A program made the translations under genes and the position numbers. From Enoplolaimus lenunculus (lineage: Eukaryota > Nematoda > Enoplea > Enoplida > Thoracostomopsidae), in contig JASANG010000864.1 in assembly GCA_030248215.1 (NCBI GenBank), positions 124,001 through 188,000 on the forward strand: a stretch of 64,000 nt of DNA, given 5' to 3'. The notes under the pieces are model-generated. The model saw nothing but the letters and a program-made list of their open reading frames with translations. It did not search any database and was not told the origin of the DNA. Shown in pieces: positions 1 to 10,337 of the stretch (position 1 is its first letter; each line of letters starts with the position of its first letter).

Positions 1-198
1 CTCCAACAGAAATCAATATTTAGCTCTATAATAGCACCCAACTTCTCGATTGCGAGCTTGTTGTACTAGCTTTCCCTTCCACAAATTTGAGGATCCGACA
101 CTGGTAACACCCGAATTTTATTGACAATTTTTCTGATTTCCAAGTTTAGCTGTATGGCGTATACAAGTAAAGTATCGGTATCCAAATATCGCTCATAT

Positions 199-406
199 AT
201 AGAACAGGGCAGGAACAGTAGTGTAAGCATATTCCTAAGCCTAAAGATGAGACTATTCCTAAGCCTAAACCTAAGCAAAAAAGTTAGTCTAAAGTTTAAA
301 CTGACTCTTTATTACCTAAACATGGGCCCAATATCGGTATTTTGCATAGTCGGTTCAACAAGTCTAAAGTTTAAACTGACTCTTTATTACCTAAACATGG
401 GCCCAA
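199..406. mobile_element. GGCC-ended MITE copy with GCCTAA-rich interior
   Basis: The left side shows the degenerate motif AACAGGGCAGGAACAGTAG, followed by CCTAAGCCTAAA-type repeats, a TAGTCTAAAGTTTAAAC motif and a right end ATGGGCCC. The same order occurs in many copies across the window, best preserved at 41420-41594. The right half is duplicated by the adjacent 75-bp tandem repeat. Confidence 0.6.
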
Positions 407-435
407 TATCGGTATTTTGCATAGTCGGTTCAACA
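286..435. repeat. Perfect 75-bp tandem duplication
   Basis: Bases 286-360 are repeated exactly at 361-435. The unit covers the right end of the local MITE plus about 30 bp beyond it. Perfect identity suggests a recent duplication or an assembly artefact. Confidence 0.9.
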
Positions 436-561
436 ATAATACCTCTAAAACCCACAGTTCGTATGGCCTTGTTTAGATACAGGACTGGGTCAGATTCACC
501 ATTCGGCTGTGCATCACCTGGCACTGTAGATCTACACGCTCATAAATTACACCAGTGAAAT

Positions 562-1194
562 AATTCCTATAACATTTATTACAATGACGAGCGACCAGCA
601 CAGAAGATAACTGAAAACCAGGGTGTAACCGGAAGCGAAAAATACCGCAACCGCAAGCGAAAATACTAGATTGCTAAAATATTTGACAATTTCAGCAAAT
701 ATTGGTTAAATGTTGTCAAATTGTCAAAATTTTCGTTTTGGCTTATTTTTTAATAACATCCGACAATTTGTTCCTCATTGTATCAATTGTTAAAGCTAAA
801 TACAGTGGACGATAAATGGTGTAAATTATAAAAAAAATCACTAACAAAATTGCCGAAACCTTCGGCGGAAACTCTATTGGAGCTGCAGGTCGATTTTCGG
901 CCGCACCGAAAACAGCCCTCCGTTTGTACTCTGCTTAATATCAATGTCACAATATAGTTCATGCATTTTACAATATTATAATGCTTTTACTATGCAAGTA
1001 CGATATATGTTTCGAATTACGACACAATAGAACACGTATCGTTTATAACCGCATTACCATAAGCTGCGCCTTTTGGTGTTTGAAAATTATTTACAATGCT
1101 ATGACGTTTCTTTTTGGCAATTTACAGCAGTCATCAATTAGTTTAGGACTTATCTCAAACCAATTAAAACGCACATAATTCAGCTGTGACTTAG
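562..1194. other. Intergenic, no gene seen
   Basis: AT-rich sequence without a supported exon. At about 620-670 the text AGGGTGTAACCGGAAGCG resembles the end of the hAT-like family seen at 8575, but no partner end was found. Confidence 0.5.
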
Positions 1195-1200
1195 TAAAAC

Positions 1201-1578
1201 CAAAAGTGGATGATGTCCACCTTGCAAGAGTGTGCAACTGCTTGGGCTGTGCATGGTACTAAACGCACCAGCTCGCGTTGCATTTTTGTTCACCCCCCCC
1301 TCAATCTGGGGGGGGGGGGGTAAGCAAGAGATTAACAATAAAGTATGCTTCAGTACACCTGCCCCCCTCATTTAAGGGGGGTCAACTATTTTGTTTAATC
1401 ACACTTGCGTGTACGACTATTTAACACAATAATTTTACTACGATATAGAACTGCATACAGACCCCCCCTAAACAAGGGGGGTAGGCTAAAAACGCAACGC
1501 GTGCCGGGTACATTCTTTAATACATAGAATGTACCCAGTTGCACACTCTTGTTATAAAGAGTGATCATCCACTCTTGG
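1201..1578. mobile_element. Inverted-repeat element with C-run/G-run hairpins
   Basis: The left end reads CAAAAGTGGATGAT and the right end, reverse-complemented, CCAAGAGTGGATGAT. A second inverted pair just inside reads AAGAGTGTGCAACTG. TAAAAC flanks both sides (1195-1200 and 1579-1584), a possible target duplication. The interior holds three hairpins, each a C-run, a short A/T-rich loop and a G-run (about 1290-1320, 1363-1382 and 1462-1482). Partial relatives lie at 27650-27800 and 14965-15230. It lies just downstream of the 3' end of the minus-strand ATG4 gene. Confidence 0.65.
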
Positions 1579-1731
1579 TAAAACTGTCTAGATTATTGCA
1601 CATACTCCAGCTATTAATTTCCATGAGTAATAAATATGCACTTTGTAGTACACAACTAATTACCACAGAGAATACACGGTTACCCCTAACTTCCAAAACA
1701 ACAATATAGTTTTGCAGCTAAATGGGTAGGA

Positions 1732-4700
1732 TCACGATAAAATCTCAAATTCTTCATCGCTATCGTATGTCGGCTCCACATACATAAATTCTACAAAAAA
1801 ATTAAATAATTAGTGAAAAGTTCAATATCCCAATAACCGTTCTACGGCATTAAACAGCTTAAGATATTTAAACTAAGCATGCATATTCCATCACCTACTA
1901 TCATAAAAATGTGATAAGTTTTTCAAATAACACTTAAAAACTTAAAAAATTATTTAATTTTTTAGTCAAATCTATAACTATCAAATGCGTGGCAGGAATA
2001 AGTTTCAGAAGAATTAGCATAATAGATGATATGTCTACATCTCCCTTATTTTTGTGTGTAGTTTTTCTTCTTTTCATCAGGCTAACAAATTTCTAAAAGG
2101 AAAACGTCGACCTTTATCAACACAACTGAGCATTAATATCTGATTTATTATGAACATTATGGCAAACATTGCTTTTTACAAAACGTACCTGTTCTAGCAA
2201 TCCTTTCTCCGGTGTACGGTTCAAACGGTGGTATATGTGCAGGATGCTTGTGCATTAATTCAAATAGCGGCGGATTGCTGCATTTGAGCAAACTCTAAAA
2301 CGAAAATACCAAAATCTTACTTAACGGATCGTTGCAAAAGTTACGAATGTGTCAAAACATTGTAACGTTCTACAAAACTTAAACTACGCTGCGCTGACAA
2401 TATTTAGCTAATGGTTACTATAAAATAAAATAAACTTTAGGCATACAAACTTAAAAAATGAGCTGAGTTGAAATTAGAAGGAGCCCGTTACCCCATCAAA
2501 GCAAAACCACGGTGCAGTTTTGTTTCAGGTAATAAATACAGTAATAGTTTTTGTTGAAATTTTCATTTTGAAAAATTTAATGCATACTGACATATAGCAC
2601 AGACAGTTTGCAGTTCCAAACATTTTAATTCAGTACAACAATGTTTGACGTAAGCACCTAAGCTGCAGCGTATAAGCTAGACTTACTTTTTCAAACGCAC
2701 GACACAAGTTTTCAAACTCTGCTTCAGTACTGCAATAAAACGTCTGCAAAAAAATAAAAATATAAAATGGTATGATCAATTCATTTTCCACGCATTAAAA
2801 TTGTTAACAAGACCTGAAAACTGCTAGCACTTTCCGTTCAAAGACTACAAACACTCTAGTCCGCCTTTCCTCACGTTTGCAACAACGTATATAAGTTGAA
2901 ATTCGAAACAACGTTGCAGCTGTATTACCAGCGGTTAACATTATTATAGAAGCCAACTGAAATTTCAAACAAATACCATTAAACATAATATTACCAGAGC
3001 CAGCGAGGGATCAATATTACTGATTGGCATTCGATTCAAGGTATCACAATGAAATGAGCTATCGTCAAATTCTGGAACCTGTGCAGCGCTAGCCCATTCA
3101 GCTTGGCCTGCCAAGCTATTGGGCAGAAGTGAATTAAGGTTGCCGGTTAGTTTGGGTTCGCTTCCCGCAAACAATTGAGCCGCTACAGAACATAGAGGCC
3201 CAACTGACAGATCCACATTCACCTGACAGACATGAGGATCGAGATAGATAAATTCATCGTCTGAAAAAGTATAAACCACAAAAACCTTTTTTCTGACGAA
3301 TTTTAAAGTTTGTGAAGTGAAACTTCTGTCAAAACTGTGTGTTCCTGGCCACTGTAATAAAAAATGCTGACAAACAGCCAAACATAATGTAGCTTACTCA
3401 TTGCTTATAGACGTAAATAATTATAATAGGCTCTCGAATAATAAAATAACTGCTGAGTCAACACAAAAATACTGAATTAACTGGTTCTAAACACAGGGCA
3501 TACACGTTGCTAAGGATAAACGCTGCTCACCAATTACGCCAATAAAATATAACGCGTGATTCGGTCGACCTCCAATGATACCAAGGCACTGTTTTAACAT
3601 AAAAAATTCCTTAAAACAAAATATATATGTCAATTGCAAGCACATCAATTTTTTCTTTTATTTTACAAATAATCAATTCATTTAGTCACAGAAATAATTC
3701 ACTCCATTCAAGACATTACTCGCAGTAACTATTCCTGTTACCAGCATACGGAGCAGTCAAAATACTTCACACTGTAACCAAAAACGTTCAAAACTCACCA
3801 TCTACGAACCTTACCTTGAGTGCTGGCAAATAATTCGAGTTCAAGTTGGCGAGACCCAATCGCAAAGGCACTACTAGCAACAGAGGTCTCCAGGTTTTGT
3901 TTTCACAATCTGCAGCTGGTGATTTATTTTCAGACCCTGATTTTCCGAGACCCGAATCATAACTACAATCGGTCGCTAATCGAGACTTCTTTTCATCACT
4001 TGTACAACCATCAAAGTTTTCTTCAACGCTGAGCATAGCACCATTAACTTGGTTGATAACTTGAGTTTGACTAGGCAAAGCTGACGTGTTTTCAGTAGCA
4101 TTAGATTTGGTAGATGTGGAGATGTCCTTGTGGGTTTCATTCGAAGCACTGCTTATTGAGCAAACTGGAGCTACAACGGAAATCTTCAAAAAAGTACCAA
4201 TACAGTATACGCCTGTTGATTAGTAATTAACACTAGTGTTGTAGTTTTTAAGCCATTAATTAGAATCTTTGAAGTTAATTTTTGTTTAAATTTGGCGTCA
4301 TCTGGAGTCGGAACAAACTACGTAAATATTTTCAATTCACGCGAATAATATTGGCAAAGGCTTAATGAAAACCTACCATAGTACAAACTATTAATAGGAG
4401 CAATAAGTTTTAAAACACGTGATCTTGATCCAAAATGCAATATATTCTGGGTTACCTGGAACTTCTGAACACGTTGGCTGGACTGGAAATACAGAGAACG
4501 AAGGATCAAGCAATAATGGCGACTGTATTAGCTGACATGCTGGTTTAAGCTTCATTTTACAATATGTTACGATATCTTCGACAATTACGACGTTATCCAT
4601 AGCAACGTGAATGGCGATTCCGCTCCACTCATCATAAACGGAAAGTTTTCTAGTGTAAATACACAAAAATATGAGCAGTAATTTAACAAAGTGTATTGTA

Positions 4701-6671
4701 ATACATCTGTTCAATACATTAGTAAACTACGGACATCAACGACAGAAACTACGTGGTGAGAAAGAACGCCATGCCTTCTACGAACATTTTAGCTTTCAGC
4801 TCAGCCCAGCCCAAAATATCTTCTGCACCGAGAAATAGATTTTGTGTTGCAAAAATTATCCCTGCCCTATTATATTCATATCGAACAATTTAAATATTAT
4901 GCAACCTTAAATTTAAAAGACAGCTTCCAGTGAACAATCGTGTTCTATAGCGTAACAATAAGCACAGTTTTTAATAACAAAGTGCACCGAAACCAGTTAA
5001 CCCGGTGTTACTGGCTAATAGCATACTTTAACACATGCGCAACAGTGTTCGGACCCATCCATTCTCCGGTTTCCTTGCCTTCTGATACTCCCATTTGCGC
5101 TGGAAAAATAATAACAATACTAATATAATATGTACAACTCTAAATGTTTGGCAATAGTACTGACAAAACGCATTTGGTGACCGTAAAACTTACGCTTGAA
5201 ATAGAACAAGGCCAAACTTTTGCATGCCAAGTACGTTTCAAAAATTTAACTTTCGATCATGACGCAAGTTAAACGTTTACAATTTTTGAAATGATTAAAA
5301 ACGTTTGTAATCGATATTTATTTTAAATTAAAAAATCATCCTAGTAGTTATTTTTGTTAGGCGCTACCGTAAAAAAATCCAATACAGTTTACAAACAAAT
5401 ACAAAAGCAGCGGAATGTACTGCATTTAGACCTGACTTCCCCTAAAAATATTTCTAATCAAAGAAAAACGAACGAATTGTATTAAATTTGTGCCAATTCT
5501 CCAAAACTAACCTATTTGATGTATTGAGTATAAACAGTGCTTTTTATCCTGAAACATGGCAAGAATTCGTCGATATACCGGGTTGTCTTTATCGTGTAAC
5601 CATTGCCAATCTGAAACCTGACAATAATGCTCTGCAGGCGCGAAGCCGAAAGTTTGTTAGGAAATTATGTTTACTTTAGTATATCTGACAACAATTTGAA
5701 GTACGTAAAAATATATTTTATCTAAACATGCTAAAAAATAAGTGACCACAGTTCGTTTTGAAATACTTGTCTATCCGCATTAAACAGCGTAAATGGCTAA
5801 TAATTTCTATTAACGCACTTCTACCCAGATGGCGGTAAATCATAGCTTGAGCGAGCATCATTTGTCCGCATCGCAACATGCAACCCCATCCCTGATCCGA
5901 TGTTGGGCCACTGCCGCCTGAAATTCACCAGTACTGATAATTCTGTTCAATATTAAACAATTTTCAAGTAAAGTAAATCATCGTTAATGGTAAGAAATGC
6001 ATTAAGTGTAGTACGTTCAAACGTCTGTTTTTAACTTACATAGCGAGTATCTTTTGAAGTAATTGCAAGAAATGCTAAACTGCTGCGTAAAGTTAAAGAC
6101 GACAAATCATTTTCGTGTATTAAAAACTATATAGTGTTGAAAGGATATATCGGTATTCGCGAAAATCAGGGTATCGCTATCGGTATCATTATATCGGGAT
6201 TTTATTGCATCGATTCAACACACTAGATAAAACTAATAATTCGTCACACTAAAATCTCTTACCAATAGGAGAAAAATTCCTGCGATACGTAAACCATAAC
6301 AATGACTGAATCAGTGATCGTAGCTGCTTCACATCTAAACTAATTGAAGATAAATTTTTTTGTGTCTGTTCTGCCGATAAACCAAATCGTGTAAAACGAA
6401 AACCAAATCATTTCAATGTCAAAACAAACTTAACAACAAAATCTGCATAGTGTGCAACTAGATTTGGCTAAGTAGTGCCCCTACTAAAATATCTTATGAA
6501 AAATCCGAATATCTAAATCAAACAAATATATATGTTCTTACCAAATTTCGTGTCAAAGCATTGACCCAATATCCAAACAGTTTTCTGGTCTTTATCAAGC
6601 AGTTCAAACCCAGTGCTGTCATGGTCAAGCAACACACATCCGTCTAACATATTTATGTATAATCTTTGCAT
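1732..6671 (-). CDS. ATG4: ATG4-family autophagy cysteine protease (copy 1, 12 exons)
   Basis: ATG4 trims pro-LC3/GABARAP (Atg8) and later releases lipidated Atg8 from membranes. Exons on the minus strand: 6542-6671, 6263-6334, 5825-5917, 5512-5631, 5027-5099, 4456-4649, 3815-4170, 3531-3609, 2995-3260, 2687-2743, 2189-2294, 1732-1790. All junctions are GT-AG and keep phase, giving 534 aa. Family signatures in order: [31 protein letters not shown] with catalytic Cys80, [50 protein letters not shown] with Asp380 and His382, and a C-terminal EEFEIL that fits an Atg8-interacting (LIR) motif. The Cys-to-Asp spacing is about 100 residues longer than in human ATG4B because of a low-complexity insert after the VAMDN motif. 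The start is the first ATG of exon 1; a further 5' exon is not excluded. The gene looks intact. A second copy lies inverted at 21167-28448. Confidence 0.93.
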
Positions 6672-6716
6672 ACGTGCAATGCAAACCTACATACTATAAC
6701 AGCAAAAATAACAATA

Positions 6717-6960
6717 TAGAATATTGAACGATGTAATACCCGAATTAAAAAGTCAACACGTAATGCACATTGCATTGAAAACTACACAGTATACAGCGTA
6801 CGTAAGACACTGGTAAACAATGCATATAATAGCTAGCACAAGTAGGTAAATCAGTGCCGTGATAGCTGAGTTGGTAAGAGCGTTGGCCCGGTTAGCCAAG
6901 GTCGCTGGTTCGAATCCAGCCATGATCAATTGTTTCACTACTTCGCACTAACATAACACA
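6717..6960 (+). mobile_element. tRNA-derived SINE-like repeat
   Basis: At about 6857-6930 there is a tRNA-like fold: A box TAGCTGAGTTGGTAAG, anticodon stem TTGGC/GCCAA, and a perfect T arm GCTGG-TTCGAAT-CCAGC (B box). The acceptor strands do not pair, and a similar sequence with related flanks recurs at about 57215-57725, so it is read as a SINE and not as a working tRNA gene. The upstream part (TACCCGAAT, GTCAACACGTAATGCACATT) recurs near 57220 and 58380. Confidence 0.65.
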
Positions 6961-8574
6961 TATACATTGTCCATAAAACGGCAAAACCTTACACACAATA
7001 AATTAGAAATTATCCCTTCATCAATGGATACAAACAATATTATTGTTCTATCGTCCACCTGTGTACGATGATAATTCAATCAAAACATAATCTTACGTTT
7101 CCGGAAGCAGTTTGAAACTATAATAAAACGAGTTTTTGTCCAACTGTACGTATTTAACGGTATTAGTATTATACAAATAGATATTTTCCGGTGCGACTAG
7201 CCATGTATATTTTCTATACTTTCGTGATATTAATTGCAAACCTTGTATTATCAAATAATTGACAAGAATCATGCTATAGAATTAAATTCCACGTGTGAAC
7301 GCAGTCGGTAGTTGTTTGCAATTCTTATACTTGCATTTGATTGGCCAATCAGAAGTGATGTGGTTTAACGTCTTCTGAATTGATTCAGACTTTAAGAATT
7401 TATTCAAAAATCTGGAACTAATTCAAATATTAGGCTGGTTTTATATTTTCCAGTCTACAGCGATTGTTCCGGTTTCTTTTCCAATTTTTAGGCGCGAATA
7501 AAAAACGGGTCGATATACAATTGTTTTCGAGTCAAAAAATTTCGAATAGAACCTTTCAAGCGTGAATGTTTTTTGCAGCCGAAACTTGAAGCTGCAAGTT
7601 TTTTATAAAAAATTCATTCGAAGGACTGCTGCTGCAATTTATTCATGATGAATATACGCCCCGAATTAATTCATCGGTATGAATAACCTTGCAAGTCGAA
7701 TTGTTAATTCGTCATTATTGTCTGACGAGCACTGAGCAGTTGATTTACAGATTATGTTTGATATTCGTTGCTGTATCGGCAAATTATTCGCATTATTGAT
7801 CTCAAGTCTAGATTCGTATGATAATTATATTCCGTTGTAAATACTTGCAGCTGCAAGAAACCAGTACAGAGTGCAGCTGCGAGATCTCGCTGCAAAAACT
7901 TGCACGTGTGAATTTGGTTTTCTAAATTTACTGCAAAATGATGCTTATTAGGTTGGTTCCGCTTAAATTTTTAGGAGTTTGCATTAGTTTGAAAACGTTG
8001 CAACTTTTCATCACGTTCGTTTCACGTTCAGCCAATCCAGTACAGTTGACGTAGCAGTTTTTGCACAATGACATTCGATTACAAAAAATTGTTTGTAAAC
8101 GACTTAAACTGATGTGAATGTATTTTCATTCTTTGCCAGGAAAGAACCGTATCTATGTCTGCGAACCTCAGGATAAAAATTTGCCGAAAATTATAGGAAG
8201 ATCTAAAGATATAACGAAAAAATTTCGAAAGCGTTGGGATCTAGAAACTAAACTTGATTTTTAAAAACAGAATACTGGCATTTGCTTTCAAGTGGGTCCG
8301 ATTACGGGATATAAATACAAACTTTAAAAAGTCTTCGCGAGCGAAACGAGCAAAATGCCAAACGCAGTCTCTGCAAAAATATATTCAACCTCAACACAAA
8401 ATACAGTTCTATCGTCAGCCTGTTTGAGGGATATTAGTGTGAAAATAAATCTGCTTTTTAACCACATCCGCAATCAAGAGGGGGCAGAAGGGAGCAGCCG
8501 CCCCGTTTCACGGCTAACAACCAAAAAGTTTCCGAAAAAAATTGGCACGTGTTACATGCTTAATGTGTCTCTGC
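6961..8574. other. Intergenic with decayed repeats
   Basis: No supported exon. Between about 7288 and 7925 the sequence is bounded by CCACGTGTGAACGC and TTGCACGTGTGAATTTGG. It contains repeated CAGCTGCAAG/TTGCAGC words and resembles the short element at 32440-32583 in the galactosyltransferase gene. Confidence 0.45.
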
Positions 8575-8965
8575 CAGGGTGTAACCGAATGTCCGTTTCC
8601 GTTACCGTCTTCGTTAAAAATCGGTGTCCGTTATGGTTCCCCTTTCTGTTAATATAGAAATACCGGAAATGCTATTTTTATGCTCAAAAATGAGTTGTAG
8701 TAAATCACGTATATGTCTCGAAATTTTTCATTACAGGTATGCGGCGATTGTTTGAAATGAAAAAAATTACGAAACTCATTCAGAATCTTAAAATTTTCGT
8801 TGCATTCGCTATTTTTTCTCTAAAATTTTACAAAGCCCAATGAATATTTGCATACCTTAATTGTGTTGGCGGAAAAATAAAACATATTTGAAACTTTTAT
8901 ACTTCAATATCTGTTTTCCGCTTCGGCTTCCATTTCCACTATTTTTACTATCTATTTACACCCGG
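8575..8965. mobile_element. hAT-like non-autonomous element (CAGGGTGTAACC family)
   Basis: The left end is CAGGGTGTAACCGAATG and the right end, reverse-complemented, reads CCGGGTGTAAATAG. It is flanked by GTCTCTGC (8567-8574) and GTCGCTGC (8966-8973), a 7/8 match consistent with the 8-bp target duplication of hAT elements. The interior is rich in CCGTTTCCG-like words and has no transposase. Relatives with the same words lie at about 37510-37895, 38221-38550 and on both sides of the element at 39651-39917. Confidence 0.65.
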
Positions 8966-10067
8966 GTCGCTGCCCACTGCAATAGTTTTGGCTATTTAAA
9001 AATGTTAACGCCTACATATTTGGTACATTCCTTAGGACGAACTCCACAACATTATTATTCCCAGAAAAAGACATACGCATTTAAACATATTTCAGTTTAT
9101 AAATCAGGGTCTGAAATTTTAAAAACTCACTCTAAAATTTGACACATTAACGTCAGTGTTGCTCAGAATTACAGTCAAATTTTTCCGCAGGGGTCAGAAT
9201 CATTCGAACTTAATAACGAATTTAAAAAACTGATTTTCCTCTGTACAATGATATTAATATTATGATATTAAAATGCAAATTTGATATGTTGGTCCTCTTC
9301 AACTTAATGTTGGCATAGAATGCTGTAAACTTTGTGCAACAATTTTGGCCAATTTGTGATTTATCACCTCAAATAACCTTGTGATTAAAAAGCAATATTT
9401 AAAATGTGTAAATTTGAAGTGTAATTAAAATGCGGCCTATTAAAAAGACAACTGTTTTAAAACATTGTGATATATTTCTAAAAGCACCGCTCTGATTACG
9501 CACCCTCGCACTGCAGAGTGGAGTTGTAGAATGTATATATCTTTTGCGAACAAAACGGGGTTCGTATGTTTTTATGTTTTCTCTGCCCAATTGTGAAAAC
9601 TAGAATGCTTTTTCGGGCAAAATTGTTCTTTTTTACCTACCACATTGCAAAATGCTATAGCGATCTCTGTCTGTTTAGTAATTTTGCAAGAAGTGATGAA
9701 CTATTGATTATCACTGTCGATTCCAATGAGTTGATTGATCAACTCATCTAGCGAATTAGTACCTGGCAAAGTTAATATCAGCAAACATTTTAATAAACTC
9801 TGATTTGAGTCAATTCTGACTATAACTTGAGTTAATTTCAAGTGGTAAATTGATTAATGATTTCAAAATCATTGGTATCTACTCAGAGTTCTGAGTTTTG
9901 AATGCCTAATTCAAACTCAGGGATTCAATTCATTATGAATTCAGATCAACTCAATGACATTTAACAGTATATAGACCATAATTCCATATTTCACACTAAT
10001 TCACTTTCAAACTTGACTCCACACTTCTTAATCGCGAGTCTTTCTATATTTTCTGAGGCAAATTTAC
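8966..10067. other. Intergenic, AT-rich; short palindrome at 9726-9747
   Basis: No exon is supported. Bases 9726-9747 form a palindrome with 10-bp arms (ATGAGTTGAT and its complement) around TG. Further GAGTTAA/TTAACTC-like words follow to about 9960 and may be remnants of the element family at 10068. Confidence 0.45.
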
Positions 10068-10268
10068 ACTGCAAAAAATGGTGAGTCAAATTGACTCTCT
10101 ACGAAATAGGCTTTTCCTGACTGCACAAACTGAGTCAAATTTTTTGACTCCGCCTGTCAGTCAAATCCAACTCAATTTGACTCTGGCGGAGTCGAATTTT
10201 GGCTCAGTTTGTGTAGCCAGGAAAAATCTATTTCGGAGAGAGTCAATTTGACTCACCATTTTTTCAGT
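10068..10268. mobile_element. Long-inverted-repeat MITE (GAGTCAAATTGACTC family)
   Basis: The first 70 bases and the last 70 bases are near-perfect reverse complements. Ends read ACTGCAAAAAATGG and ACTGAAAAAATGG, followed by the self-palindromic GAGTCAAATTGACTC and then CGAAATAG. About 200 bp in total. It ends 70 bp before the K2P channel start codon, so it lies in the promoter or 5' UTR region. No clear target duplication was seen. Confidence 0.75.
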
Positions 10269-10337
10269 CTAAGTAAAGTATAAAGAACGAACGATTGAAA
10301 AACTTTTAAATTTTAACCGAACGAAGAGTGACACGTC

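Noticed and set aside
1261-1482. CRISPR-like array of hairpins with spacers
   Set aside because: Only three hairpins, made of homopolymer runs and differing in sequence, inside an inverted-repeat element of a eukaryote.
1732-6671. ATG4 copy 1 as a pseudogene
   Set aside because: All twelve exons are open, every junction is GT-AG and in phase, and the triad and C-terminal motif are kept.
6857-6930. Functional tRNA gene
   Set aside because: D, anticodon and T arms look fair, but the acceptor strands do not pair, the position before the anticodon is C and not U, and a diverged relative exists at 57640.
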